Below, one piece after another: positions 8,159 to 16,414 of a stretch of DNA of 30,242 nt. The notes beneath the pieces were generated by a model. It saw nothing but the letters and a program-made list of their open reading frames with translations, ran no database searches and was not told the origin of the DNA. This DNA comes from an uncultured Granulicatella sp. (GTDB lineage Bacteria > Bacillota > Bacilli > Lactobacillales > Aerococcaceae). The stretch is from contig NZ_CALHIF010000074.1 in NCBI RefSeq assembly GCF_938030755.1, positions 1 through 30,242 of the forward strand, written 5' to 3'. The translations under genes and the position numbers were made by a program. Within the stretch, counting starts at the first letter, position 1. Every line of letters begins with the position of its first letter.

Positions 8159-9166
8159 ATGAAAAAGAAGTTATTAACATTTTTATGCTTAATGGCAATG
8201 GTTGTATTAGCTGCATGTGGATTTAAAAAAGTAGATGCCGGAGACTACCTTAAAACGGCTTTTAGTGGCCTTGATACAAAAGGACGTATCACCTATCAAT
8301 TCAATACAGAGGAGTTAATCACCGCTTTCTTAGTAGAAAATCCTAAAGCAGATACCAAAACTGAATCAGAATTAAGAGCGGCTGTTGCTGAAGTTAAAAT
8401 AACTCCAAGCAAGAGTGAAAATTTATCAAATGACGAAGAAGTTACTTTAACGTTCACAAATACAAAGAATCTAGAAAAATTTGTGACAATTCCTTCTGAG
8501 AAAAAAGTGAAAGTAACGGGATTAACGGCTGTTAAGAAATTAAATTCTGAAGAATTAGCAAAATTAGTGACATTAGAAGCAACAGGTTTCAACAAAAAAG
8601 GGAAAGCGAAAGTTCGCATAAACGATCCTCGTGTGGCTTCTATGCGTTTTGTAGTTGAAAATGATGGACAGTTAGAAAACGGAAAAGATGCTAAAATTAA
8701 AATTGACGGAAACTTCGATAAAGTTTTAGAATCAAATGGCTATATTTTAGAAGGCGATGGAAGCTTCACACTTCCTGTTAAAGGCTTAAAAACAGTTGCT
8801 GACAAATTTGAGGATGCAAAAAACAAAGATGAAGTTGTTAAAAAATTAAAAGAAGAAATCAACAAAAAGTACACAGATGCGACCGTTACTTTTGATAAAA
8901 CTTATTATCGTGGATTATCCAGTGGTGTAGGTGAAAGAGGATATGGCGATGGTTTAATCGAAGGGAACGGAAACCTTGTGATGCTTGTTCGAGTAGAGTA
9001 TAAATATGCTGGGAAACGTACGCTTGCAATTGGTCTTTCAAACTTAGTAACGAATGCTGAAGGCAATATTGAATTGAAAGATGCTCAGCTAGTGGATAAA
9101 TATTTTGACGATTTTGCAACTGCTGCTCAAAAATTAGAAGCGATTGGATATACAGAAGTAAAATAA
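8159..9166 (+). CDS. Lipoprotein of unknown function with repeated beta-rich segments
   Basis: A 335-residue secreted lipoprotein. A signal peptide ends in the lipobox LAAC with Cys20 as the lipidated residue. After it come two segments with similar pattern, about residues 85-125 (LSNDEEVTLTFTNTKNLEKF then VKVTGL) and about 175-215 (LENGKDAKIKIDGNF then FTLPVKGL). This layout resembles the immunoglobulin-like repeats of Gram-positive lipoproteins and TcaA/YvbJ-type proteins. A lysine-rich helix and a C-terminal domain follow (about 240-335). No enzymatic motif is visible. It has its own promoter and terminator, so it is monocistronic. I do not recognise a specific function; a cell-envelope role is only a guess from the location. 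Confidence 0.85.
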   Translation: MKKKLLTFLCLMAMVVLAACGFKKVDAGDYLKTAFSGLDTKGRITYQFNTEELITAFLVENPKADTKTESELRAAVAEVKITPSKSENLSNDEEVTLTFTNTKNLEKFVTIPSEKKVKVTGLTAVKKLNSEELAKLVTLEATGFNKKGKAKVRINDPRVASMRFVVENDGQLENGKDAKIKIDGNFDKVLESNGYILEGDGSFTLPVKGLKTVADKFEDAKNKDEVVKKLKEEINKKYTDATVTFDKTYYRGLSSGVGERGYGDGLIEGNGNLVMLVRVEYKYAGKRTLAIGLSNLVTNAEGNIELKDAQLVDKYFDDFATAAQKLEAIGYTEVK

Positions 9167-9179
9167 GAGATTTAAGAGA

Positions 9180-9209
9180 GACTGCCTGATGTAAAGGCGG
9201 TCTTTTTTT
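9180..9209 (+). terminator. Terminator after the lipoprotein gene
   Basis: Stem GACTGCC / GGCGGTC (9180-9186 and 9196-9202) with a 9-base loop and seven Ts after the stem. Confidence 0.85.
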
Positions 9210-9270
9210 CTGTAAACAAAAGCACTTTTTCATTCTTATGAAAAATTTTTTATAAATGAATAGAAAATAG

Positions 9271-9299
9271 TTGCGAGAATTGTCAGAATATTATATACT
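9271..9299 (+). promoter_or_regulatory. liv operon promoter
   Basis: TTGCGA at 9271-9276 and TATACT at 9294-9299 with a 17-base spacer. The spacer carries a near-consensus CodY box, so a bound CodY would block RNA polymerase. Confidence 0.75.
9278..9292. promoter_or_regulatory. CodY box in the liv promoter
   Basis: AATTGTCAGAATATT matches the CodY consensus AATTTTCWGAAAATT at 13 of 15 positions. It lies between the -35 and -10 of livJ. CodY represses amino-acid uptake genes when branched-chain amino acids and GTP are plentiful, which fits a branched-chain amino acid transporter. Confidence 0.75.
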
Positions 9300-9340
9300 A
9301 CTCTCATCTTAGAAATTTAAAGTATGAAAAGAGGGATCTT

Positions 9341-10498
9341 ATGAAATTAAAACAATTCACATTAGGAGCTGTGGTTGCAGCTATTTTAGCAGGTTGTGGA
9401 AGTGCAGCAGATAGCAACACAGTAAAAATCGGAGGGAACTTCGAATTAACAGGGAACGTAGCAACTTACGGAACTTCAATGAACAATGCAGCACAATTAG
9501 CGGTTGAACAAAAAGGGAAGTTACTTGATAAGGAATTAAAATACGTTTCATATGACAACAAATCAGACAAGACAGAGGTAGCTTCTGTTGCGAAAAAATT
9601 AGCATCTGAAAAAGTAGTCGGTGTAGTTGGACCAGCAACAACAGGGGATGCAGCAGTATCAATCCCTGTAAACGAACAAGCTAAAATCCCAACAGTATTC
9701 CCAGCAACAACAGGAGACGGTGTAACATTGAAAAATGCAGGAGATGCATCTTCAGTCTATGAATACATCTACCGTGTATGTTTCTCTGACAGCTACCAAG
9801 GGGTTGTAGGAGCAAACTTCGTTAACAAGAAATTCGGAAAAGCTAAAGTAGCGATCTTACAAGATACAGGTAATGACTACTCTAAAGGGTTAGCAGATGC
9901 CTTTGAAAAAACTTATACTGATAGCAAAATCGGTGGTTCAGTTGTAGCACGTGAATACTATCAATCTAAAGATACAGACTTCCAAGCGGTATTAACAACA
10001 TTGAAATCTAAAGACTTCGATGTATTATACGTACCTGGTTACTACGAAGAAGTTGGGCTAATCATCAAACAAGCTCGTGAAATGGGAATCACTCAACCGA
10101 TCGTTGGTGGTGACGGTCTTTCAAGTGATAAGTTAGCAGCATTAGCAGGAAATAGTGCAAACCTTTCAAACGTTTACTACACATCTCACTTCTCAACATT
10201 GAGTAAAGATAGTGATGTTCAAGAATTCGTAAAAGCCTATAAAGAAAAATTTGGTGCAAATCCAGATACTTTTGCGGCTTTAAGTTATGATGCTACTCAA
10301 TTGTTAATGAAAGCTATCGAAAAAGCAGGGTCAACAGATCCTCAAGCAATCACAAAAGCTTTAGCAGAAACAACAGACTTTGACGGTGTTACAGGAACAT
10401 TCTCAATGGGTGCTGATCACACACCAGTGAAATCAGCGGTTGTAATCGAGTTCCAAAATGGACAAGAAGTAAGTGCTCAAGAGTACTCTGCTGAGTAA
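9341..10498 (+). CDS. livJ: Branched-chain amino acid ABC transporter substrate-binding lipoprotein
   Basis: A 385-residue extracellular binding protein of the LivJ family. The signal peptide ends in the lipobox LAGC (Cys19), so it is membrane-anchored. The mature part starts with the typical VKIGGNFELTGNVATYG and continues through GVVGPATTGDAAVSI, which contributes to the leucine-binding cleft, and IVGGDGLSSDKL. It captures Leu, Ile or Val and hands them to LivHM. The start follows AAAAGAGGGATCTT. It is first in the operon; a stem-loop lies between it and livH, which should give livJ more transcript than the permease genes. CodY regulation is indicated by the promoter. Confidence 0.95.
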   Translation: MKLKQFTLGAVVAAILAGCGSAADSNTVKIGGNFELTGNVATYGTSMNNAAQLAVEQKGKLLDKELKYVSYDNKSDKTEVASVAKKLASEKVVGVVGPATTGDAAVSIPVNEQAKIPTVFPATTGDGVTLKNAGDASSVYEYIYRVCFSDSYQGVVGANFVNKKFGKAKVAILQDTGNDYSKGLADAFEKTYTDSKIGGSVVAREYYQSKDTDFQAVLTTLKSKDFDVLYVPGYYEEVGLIIKQAREMGITQPIVGGDGLSSDKLAALAGNSANLSNVYYTSHFSTLSKDSDVQEFVKAYKEKFGANPDTFAALSYDATQLLMKAIEKAGSTDPQAITKALAETTDFDGVTGTFSMGADHTPVKSAVVIEFQNGQEVSAQEYSAE

Positions 10499-10519
10499 TT
10501 TTAGGATAAGCATATTTTG

Positions 10520-10555
10520 AAGAGAGGCACGGAGAGTTTCTTCCGCCTCTCTTTT
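10520..10555 (+). terminator. Intercistronic stem-loop between livJ and livH
   Basis: A 9-bp stem AAGAGAGGC / GCCTCTCTT (10520-10528 and 10545-10553) with a 16-base loop and only a short T tail (CTTTTCC). It probably terminates partially or stabilises the livJ 3' end, raising binding protein over permease. Confidence 0.6.
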
Positions 10556-10592
10556 CCGCTAGATAAAGGATAGAAATGAAAGGAGAAAATAT

Positions 10593-11474
10593 ATGGAGTT
10601 GTTAATTCAACAATTGGTAAACGGGCTCGCAGTCGGAAGTATTTACGCCTTAATTGCGCTTGGATATACCATGGTTTATGGGACGATTAAACTGATTAAC
10701 TTCGCACACGGAGATGTGTATATGATGGGGGCATTCATTGGCTATTTTGCGGTAATGGTCTTGAAGTTGAATGTATTCCTCGCTTTACTGGTAGCGATGG
10801 TTGCTTGTGCCATTTTAGGGGTTGTGATTGAGCGTGTGGCGTATAAGCCGCTTCGTAAATCGACTCGTGTGGCTGCATTAATTACAGCCATTGGGGTTTC
10901 ATACTTATTAGAAAATGCAATGAGTTATTTCTTTGGAGCGGAGTCTCGTCCGTTTCCTTCAGATTTTGGAACAGAGACATTCACTTTATTCGGAGACGTT
11001 TCAGTGAATGGAAAGCAAATCCTGATTTTCGGGATTACAGTTTTATTAATGGCTTTATTACAATTTATCGTTCGTTATATAAAAATGGGGAAAGCGATGC
11101 GTGCCGTTGCTGTTGATGAACAAGCAGCTCAACTCATGGGGATTGACGTAGATGGAGTGATTTCATTTACTTTTGCCCTTGGGTCAGCACTTGCTGGGAT
11201 TGCAGGTGTCCTTGTTGGCGTTTACTATAATACAATTTCTACAACAATGGGGATTACAGTCGGACTAAAAGCCTTCGTTGCAGCTGTACTTGGGGGTATC
11301 GGAAGTATTCCTGGAGCGATGGTCGGTGGTTATCTCATCGGTCTATTAGAAACAATGGTAAGCTTCTTCGGGTACTCACCGTACCGTGATGGAGTGGTTT
11401 ACTTCCTATTATTTATTATTTTAATCGTATTACCAGCTGGATTGTTTGGTAAAAATGTCAGAGAGAAAGTGTAG
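10593..11474 (+). CDS. livH: Branched-chain amino acid ABC permease LivH
   Basis: A 293-residue inner-membrane permease of the LivH family with about eight transmembrane segments. Typical sequences are GSIYALIALGYTMVYGTIKL near residues 16-36, NFAHGDVYMMGAF at the start of the next segment, and the cytoplasmic coupling region KMGKAMRAVAVDEQAAQLMGI (about 164-184) that contacts the ATPases. It ends with the family-typical PAGLFGKNVREKV. AAAGGAG lies seven to eight bases before the ATG. It pairs with LivM to form the channel. The livM start follows within ten bases. Confidence 0.95.
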   Translation: MELLIQQLVNGLAVGSIYALIALGYTMVYGTIKLINFAHGDVYMMGAFIGYFAVMVLKLNVFLALLVAMVACAILGVVIERVAYKPLRKSTRVAALITAIGVSYLLENAMSYFFGAESRPFPSDFGTETFTLFGDVSVNGKQILIFGITVLLMALLQFIVRYIKMGKAMRAVAVDEQAAQLMGIDVDGVISFTFALGSALAGIAGVLVGVYYNTISTTMGITVGLKAFVAAVLGGIGSIPGAMVGGYLIGLLETMVSFFGYSPYRDGVVYFLLFIILIVLPAGLFGKNVREKV

Positions 11475-11483
11475 GTGAAGAAG

Positions 11484-12446
11484 ATGCAAAGATTTCATAA
11501 AAAGAATATTCGTTGGACATTGTTCGCGTTGGGAATGTACGCTCTTCTTTTCGTGCTTGTACAAACAGGGGTAATCAACTTCTATTACGAAAGTACCTTC
11601 ATTAATATCATGATCAATATTATCTATGCGGTTGGATTAAACTTGATTCTAGGGGTTGCTGGACAGTTCTCACTTGGACATGCTGGATTTATCGCCATTG
11701 GTTCTTATAGTGGAGCTATTCTTGGGAAAATGATAAACGGTCTGCCAGGACTATTTGCTGGAATGGCGGTTGGTGTTGTTATTTCTATTATCGTGGCATT
11801 TCTTGTTGGATTACCAACGCTTCGTTTAAAAGGAGACTACCTTGCGATTGCGACTCTAGGGGTTGCTGAAATCATTCGTGTAGCTGTGACCAATATGAAA
11901 ATCACAAATGGGGCTGCCGGAATCAGTGGGATTCCTTTAACGAATACATGGACGATTACTTATATTTTCCTAGTGGTAACAACGATTTTAATCTTGAACT
12001 ACACTTTCAGTAGTGCCGGCCGTGCAACTTATGGGGTGTTACAAGACGAAATCGCAGCGGAATCCATGGGGGTTCAAGTGACGAAGTACAAAATCTTGGC
12101 CTTCGTATTAGGAGCAGCCACTGCAAGTATCGGTGGAACGCTTTCTGCGACAACGCTAGGAGCGGTGACACCTGGTGACTTCACGTTCATGAAATCCATC
12201 GATGTATTAATCATTGTCGTATTCGGAGGAATCGGAAGTTTCACAGGTTCGTTTGTAGCAGCTGTATTGCTTGGCATTATCAACCTTGTCCTACAACCAT
12301 TTGGGCAATTACGGATGATCATCTATGCAGTAGCATTAATTTTAATCATGATTTTCCGTCCAGGGGGATTACTTGGGACATGGGAATTCAAACTAGGGAA
12401 CTTGAAGTTTTCTAAGAAAAAAGAGGCAAAGGAGAGTGGAAAGTAA
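11484..12446 (+). CDS. livM: Branched-chain amino acid ABC permease LivM
   Basis: A 320-residue permease partner of LivH. I chose the ATG at 11484 because AGGTGA (11473-11478) is well placed in front of it; the in-frame GTG at 11475, directly after the livH stop, would have no binding site. Hydrophobic segments cover most of the chain. Family signatures are NLILGVAGQFSLGHAGFIAIG (about residues 53-73), LPTLRLKGDYLAIATLGVAEI, the coupling region GRATYGVLQDEIAAESMG and the C-terminal MIFRPGGLLG. The stop codon overlaps the livG start (TAATG), indicating translational coupling. Confidence 0.94.
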   Translation: MQRFHKKNIRWTLFALGMYALLFVLVQTGVINFYYESTFINIMINIIYAVGLNLILGVAGQFSLGHAGFIAIGSYSGAILGKMINGLPGLFAGMAVGVVISIIVAFLVGLPTLRLKGDYLAIATLGVAEIIRVAVTNMKITNGAAGISGIPLTNTWTITYIFLVVTTILILNYTFSSAGRATYGVLQDEIAAESMGVQVTKYKILAFVLGAATASIGGTLSATTLGAVTPGDFTFMKSIDVLIIVVFGGIGSFTGSFVAAVLLGIINLVLQPFGQLRMIIYAVALILIMIFRPGGLLGTWEFKLGNLKFSKKKEAKESGK

Positions 12447-13216
12447 TGTTATTAGAAGTAAATGGACTGACTAAAAACTTTGGTGGACTTTCCGCGGTAT
12501 CTAATGTTTCTATGAAAGTAAACAAGGGAGAACTTATCGGACTCATCGGGCCAAATGGTGCGGGGAAAACGACATTCTTCAACTTGTTAACAGGGGTGTA
12601 TGAACCAACAGAAGGAACCGTGAGTTTGGAGGTAGATGGACAGTTGAAAAACTTAAACGGGCTTCCTCCATATAAACGCACCACTCTTGGAATGGCACGT
12701 ACCTTCCAAAATATTCGTCTCTTTAAGGATTTGACGGTACTAGAAAATGTAATGATTGCGATGCATGCACACTCAAGTGACTCATTATTCTCAACTTTGT
12801 TCCGTACGAAAAAATACTATGATACAGAAGCAAAAATGCGCGAAGAAGCGATTGAGTTGCTAAAGATTTTTGAGTTGGATACACTTAAAGAGGAAAAGGC
12901 GAAAAACTTAGCTTACGGACAACAACGTGAGCTCGAGATCGTTCGTGCCTTAGCGACAAAACCAAAAATCTTATTCTTGGATGAGCCTGCAGCGGGGATG
13001 AACCCTCAAGAGACGGCTCAATTAACAGAACTAATTGCGAAAATTCAAAAAGAATTTGATTTGACAGTGGTGTTAATCGAACATGATATGTCACTTGTGA
13101 TGAAAATTTGCCAACGCATTTACGTGTTGGAATATGGAAGACTTCTTGCAGAAGGAACTCCAGAAGAAATTAAACAAAATCCTGCGGTTATTAAAGCGTA
13201 CTTAGGAGGTGAGTAG
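12446..13216 (+). CDS. livG: Branched-chain amino acid ABC ATPase LivG
   Basis: A 256-residue ABC ATPase. Walker A is GPNGAGKTT at 35-43, the Q-loop region is RTFQNIRLFKDLTVLEN, the signature is the LivG-type YGQQRELEIVRAL, Walker B is ILFLDEPAAGMNPQET, and the switch His is in LIEHDMSLVM. The LivG-specific insertion after Walker A, where LivG proteins are longer than LivF, is present. It overlaps livM by one base at its start and abuts livF at its end. With LivF it powers the LivHM channel. Confidence 0.95.
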   Translation: MLLEVNGLTKNFGGLSAVSNVSMKVNKGELIGLIGPNGAGKTTFFNLLTGVYEPTEGTVSLEVDGQLKNLNGLPPYKRTTLGMARTFQNIRLFKDLTVLENVMIAMHAHSSDSLFSTLFRTKKYYDTEAKMREEAIELLKIFELDTLKEEKAKNLAYGQQRELEIVRALATKPKILFLDEPAAGMNPQETAQLTELIAKIQKEFDLTVVLIEHDMSLVMKICQRIYVLEYGRLLAEGTPEEIKQNPAVIKAYLGGE

Positions 13217-13921
13217 ATGTTAGAAGTTAAAAATTTATCAGTTCATTACGGAATGATTCAAGCGGTTCGTAATGTCGATTTTAAGGTGAATGAAGGCGAA
13301 ATCGTGTCTCTAATCGGGGCAAACGGTGCCGGAAAGTCAACCATCTTGAAGACTTTATCAGGGCTCATCCATCCTTCAGAAGGCGAAATCGTCTACTTAG
13401 GTGAGAATATCGCTTCAACATCTGCGAAGAAAATCGTTGAGAAAGGACTCGTGCAAGTGCCAGAAGGACGTCACGTATTCCCAGGATTAACGGTAAAAGA
13501 AAATCTTGAACTAGGGGCTTTTCTACGCAAGGATAAAGAAGAAATTCAAAAAGATATGGAAGCCGTCTTCGAACGTTTCCCAATTTTAAAAGAACGTAAA
13601 GACCAAGATGCGCAAACTCTCTCTGGAGGGGAACAACAAATGTTAGCGATGGGTCGTGCTTTAATGAGCCGTCCAAAACTATTATTGTTGGATGAACCTT
13701 CAATGGGGTTAGCACCGATTTTTATCCGTGAGATTTTCAAAATTATTCAAGAAATCCAAAAAACAGGGACAACGGTTTTACTCATCGAGCAAAATGCGAA
13801 AATGGCCCTATCGATTTCAAATCGTGCATATGTACTGGAAACTGGATCAGTAGTATTAAGTGGTACAGGACAAGAGTTGTTAGAAAGTGATGAAATTCAG
13901 AAAGCATATCTAGGAGGGTAA
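13217..13921 (+). CDS. livF: Branched-chain amino acid ABC ATPase LivF
   Basis: A 234-residue ABC ATPase starting directly after the livG stop, with GGAGGTGAG in front. Walker A is GANGAGKST at 34-42, the signature is LSGGEQQMLAMGRAL, Walker B is LLLLDEPSMGLAP and the switch His position is occupied by Gln in LLIEQNAKMAL, which is usual for LivF. Length is normal. It forms the ATPase heterodimer with LivG. Confidence 0.95.
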   Translation: MLEVKNLSVHYGMIQAVRNVDFKVNEGEIVSLIGANGAGKSTILKTLSGLIHPSEGEIVYLGENIASTSAKKIVEKGLVQVPEGRHVFPGLTVKENLELGAFLRKDKEEIQKDMEAVFERFPILKERKDQDAQTLSGGEQQMLAMGRALMSRPKLLLLDEPSMGLAPIFIREIFKIIQEIQKTGTTVLLIEQNAKMALSISNRAYVLETGSVVLSGTGQELLESDEIQKAYLGG

Positions 13922-13923
13922 TC

Positions 13924-14565
13924 ATGGAAGTTAAAGATTATATGTCAACCAACGTCATTACAGTCACACCTGAAACGACGGTTATGAAAGCTCTAGACTT
14001 AATGAAGGAACACGACATTCACCGCTTGCCAGTTGTAGAAGATGGCAAGTTAGTTGGCTTACTAACAGAAGAACTTGTTGCGGGGCATTCACCTTCAATG
14101 GCGACAAGCTTATCAATGCATGAGTTGAACTATTTATTGAATAAGACAACTGCAAGCGAAATTATGCAAAAGCAAGTTTTAACCGTGAAGGCTCATACAC
14201 TATTAGAAGAGGCTGCGTCCCTTATGCGTCAACAAAAAGTCGGCGTCCTACCAGTAGTAGATGCGCGTGGCCACGTGGAAGGGATTATTACCGATAAAGA
14301 TATTTTTGATGCGTTTATCGAAATTTCTGGATACAACACTCCAGGTTCTCGTTTATTCATTGAAATCAATGAAGATAAACCAGGTCCTCTGGAAGAAATT
14401 TCGGATGTGTTGCGTGAAAATAACGTGAACGTTTCGACGATTTCGGTATATCACCGTGATGGGAAAGTGCAAGTGGTGCTTCATGTGGATTCAACGAATC
14501 CGGATGAAGTGGCGGATTTTATTGCGCAAAAAGGATATCGCGTGATTTCGGCGTTGAAGAAATAA
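13924..14565 (+). CDS. CBS-ACT domain protein, AcuB-like
   Basis: A 213-residue cytoplasmic protein with two CBS domains (about residues 1-60 and 75-135: MSTNVITVTPETTVMKALDL, MQKQVLTVKAHTLLEEAASL) followed by an ACT-like domain (about 140-213: RLFIEINEDKPGPLEEISDV). CBS pairs bind adenine nucleotides and ACT domains bind amino acids, so the protein could sense energy state and amino acid supply. It starts two bases after livF with AGGAGG overlapping the livF end, clearly the last gene of the liv operon. The same position is known for acuB-like genes in streptococcal liv operons. The link to transport control is inferred. Confidence 0.88.
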   Translation: MEVKDYMSTNVITVTPETTVMKALDLMKEHDIHRLPVVEDGKLVGLLTEELVAGHSPSMATSLSMHELNYLLNKTTASEIMQKQVLTVKAHTLLEEAASLMRQQKVGVLPVVDARGHVEGIITDKDIFDAFIEISGYNTPGSRLFIEINEDKPGPLEEISDVLRENNVNVSTISVYHRDGKVQVVLHVDSTNPDEVADFIAQKGYRVISALKK

Positions 14566-14575
14566 TTGGAACTAC

Positions 14576-14753
14576 GTCCCCCTAGGATAAATCCATAGTA
14601 TTGATAATAGAGGCACCAGGCCAAGCCTACGTCTTGGCTCCTACCGAGCTTCAAACTGCCACTTAGAAATAAATTTCTTAGTGGCAGTAATTCACATCGG
14701 TTGCTTCTCTCTATTATTCATACTATGGAATCCTAGGGGGACTCCGTTTTTTT
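14576..14753 (+). repeat. Structured repeat family 1, copy A; also liv operon terminator
   Basis: A nested palindrome. Outer arms: GTCCCCCTAGGA (14576-14587) with TCCTAGGGGGAC (14731-14742), 12 bp perfect. Second stem: TCCATAGTAT (14592-14601) with ATACTATGGA (14720-14729). A side hairpin CCAAG-CCTACGT-CTTGG (14621-14637) comes next, then ACCGA/TCGGT enclosing an apical hairpin of 16 bp with one mismatch (ACTGCCAC..GTGGCAGT, 14655-14688). A run of seven Ts follows the right arm closely, so the copy can terminate the liv transcript. It has the same architecture as copies B, C and D but different arm sequences. Confidence 0.85.
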
Positions 14754-14860
14754 AACCTATTTTGTTAATCGCGCTTATCACGTAATATTGTTTTGCGGAT
14801 TCCATACTTCATCTTTGGCAAGAAACGGGACTAGTATTTAAAAGTGATAGAAACAACTGT

Positions 14861-14876
14861 ACCGGACTGGGGAACA
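14861..14876 (+). repeat. Family 1 remnant (left-side core)
   Basis: CTGTACCGGACTG near 14861-14874 matches the core left side of copy B (25425-25437) but the rest of the element is missing. It lies upstream of family 2 copy 1, as the left part of copy D lies upstream of family 2 copy 2. The rest of 14754-14898 shows no gene and no other structure I can support. Confidence 0.5.
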
Positions 14877-14898
14877 TTATGAAAAAACTGCATAGAGT

Positions 14899-15009
14899 TA
14901 GACGCAGTAGACAAATGGATTGACCTTCGCCTTTTTAGGCTAGGTCAATCCTATTTGTCTTTGCGGGGGCAAGACAACGAAGAAACAAGTTTCTTCTGTC
15001 TTGCTCCCA
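14899..15009 (+). repeat. Structured repeat family 2, copy 1 (double hairpin)
   Basis: A 111-base unit beginning TAGACGCAGTAGACAAAT. Hairpin 1 pairs GACAAAT-GGATTGACC with GGTCAATCC-TATTTGTC (16 bp, one bulged base) and closes with GCCT/AGGC. Hairpin 2 pairs GGGGGCAAGACA with TGTCTTGCTCCC and continues inward as GAAGAAAC-AA-GTTTCTTC. It is about 70 percent identical in conserved blocks to 28534-28645, with compensatory changes in the stems. Confidence 0.85.
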
Positions 15010-15087
15010 TTTCTATGACTATAAAGTCCAAGGATATTTTTGCGACGCTAACCTTGTTTCTCCCCCGGGAATCAAGCTTTTATGGAG

Positions 15088-15139
15088 GACAAGTACCGGC
15101 TGAGCCTTCGTCGGGCGTTGAGTGGATGCGGGGTACGGT
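15088..15139 (+). repeat. Possible family 1 remnant in front of patB
   Basis: AAGTACCGGCTGAGCCT (from 15091) resembles the family 1 core TGTACCGGACTGAGCCT, and GTACC here can pair with GGTAC at 15132-15136. The region overlaps the patB promoter. The match is short, so this is tentative. Confidence 0.4.
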
Positions 15140-15146
15140 GTATAAT
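15118..15146 (+). promoter_or_regulatory. patB-ridA promoter
   Basis: TTGAGT at 15118-15123 and a perfect TATAAT at 15141-15146, 17 bases apart. Transcription would begin about 22 bases before the patB start. The spacer is G-rich and lies within a possible repeat remnant. Confidence 0.75.
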
Positions 15147-15174
15147 GAAAGTGAGATTCTAGGAGGTTATGCGG

Positions 15175-16404
15175 ATGAAATATGATTTTACGACGGAATT
15201 TGATCGACATGGAATGGACGCGCTGGCTGTTGATGGGCTGGGGTTGATTCCAGGGAAGTCGCCAGATAGACCGAAGAAAGGTTTCGATGTGATTCCGATG
15301 TGGATCGCGGATATGAGTTTTGCGACGGTACCAACGGTTATTGAAGCTATGAAAAAACGGTTGGAACATCCGATTTTCGGGTACTTTATGCCTTCTAAAG
15401 AGTACTACGAGAGCATTATCCAGTGGCATGCGCGCCACCATCAAGTGACAGGATTAACGCGTAAGCATATCGGTCATGAAAATGGCGTGCTTGGAGGAGT
15501 CGTATCGACTTTAACATCATACGCTGCTCCTGGGAATGCGGTGTTAGTGCATAGTCCAACCTATGTCGGCTTTACGCAGTCGTTAAATGATAATGGTTTG
15601 AAGGCCGTGCATAGCCCGCTTGTGAAAGATGAACAGGGCGTTTATCGTATGGACTTTGAGGATATGGAACGAAAAATCAAAGCGCATAAGATTCATGTGG
15701 CGATTTTCTGTTCACCGCATAACCCAAGTGGTCGTGTATGGGAGAAAGAAGAAATTGAACGGGCGATGGAGATTTACCGCAAGTACGATATGATTGTCGT
15801 GTCGGATGAGATTTGGTCCGATATTATTTTTAAAGGCCATAAGCATATCCCAACACAATCGATTTCAGAAGATGCAAAAAATCGCACAGTAGCCATGTAT
15901 GCGCCAAGTAAGACGTTTAACTTGGCAGGGCTCGTGGGAAGTTATCATGTGATTTACAATGATGCCTTAAGAGACAGAGTCGAGTCAAAAGGGATGAAGC
16001 CGCATTATAACGCAATGAATGTGCTCTCAATGCATGCGTTAATCGGGGCGTATCAAGAAGAAGGGTACGAGTGGCTGGAAGAGTTGCGTGAAGTGATCGA
16101 GAAGAATGCTGACTATGCGTGCGACTTTATTCACCGTGAATTGGACGGCATAGAAGTCACAAAACCTGAAGGCACGTACATGCTCTTTATCGACTGTACA
16201 GAGTTCTTAAAAAAACACAATCTAACGCTGGAGCAGCTTGAAAAACGCGGCTGGGATGTCGGCGTGGCTTGGCAAGACGGCAAGATGTTCTTTGGCGAAG
16301 GCTGTATCCGTATCAACCTCGCTTTGCCGTATGCGCGTCTTGTAGAAGCATTTAACCGTATGAAAAAATATGTATTCGTGGACACTGTGCCACCATTAGA
16401 CTAG
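15175..16404 (+). CDS. patB: MalY/PatB-type PLP-dependent C-S lyase (cystathionine beta-lyase)
   Basis: A 409-residue fold-type I PLP enzyme. The start at 15175 (MKYDFTTEFDRHG) is preferred over the ATG at 15169 because AGGAGG (15161-15166) is eight bases before it but only two before the other. Markers: VIPMWIADMSFATVPTV near the N-terminus (MalY/PatB signature), SPHNPSGRVW, VSDEIWSDI with the PLP-binding Asp, and the Schiff-base Lys246 in YAPSKTFNLAGL. Family members split cystathionine or cysteine to pyruvate, ammonia and a thiol or sulfide, through 2-aminoacrylate. ridA follows ten bases later, which fits because RidA clears 2-aminoacrylate. Exact substrate is not readable from sequence. 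Confidence 0.93.
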   Translation: MKYDFTTEFDRHGMDALAVDGLGLIPGKSPDRPKKGFDVIPMWIADMSFATVPTVIEAMKKRLEHPIFGYFMPSKEYYESIIQWHARHHQVTGLTRKHIGHENGVLGGVVSTLTSYAAPGNAVLVHSPTYVGFTQSLNDNGLKAVHSPLVKDEQGVYRMDFEDMERKIKAHKIHVAIFCSPHNPSGRVWEKEEIERAMEIYRKYDMIVVSDEIWSDIIFKGHKHIPTQSISEDAKNRTVAMYAPSKTFNLAGLVGSYHVIYNDALRDRVESKGMKPHYNAMNVLSMHALIGAYQEEGYEWLEELREVIEKNADYACDFIHRELDGIEVTKPEGTYMLFIDCTEFLKKHNLTLEQLEKRGWDVGVAWQDGKMFFGEGCIRINLALPYARLVEAFNRMKKYVFVDTVPPLD

Positions 16405-16414
16405 GAGGATTTCC

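Noticed and set aside
14576..15009. Repeats considered as a CRISPR array.
   Set aside because: No short regular direct repeats with unique spacers and no cas genes; the structures are palindromic single units.
14955..15185. Open frame of 76 codons through family 2 copy 1 toward patB.
   Set aside because: It runs across repeat hairpins and the patB promoter, has no ribosome binding site, and shows no protein-like pattern.
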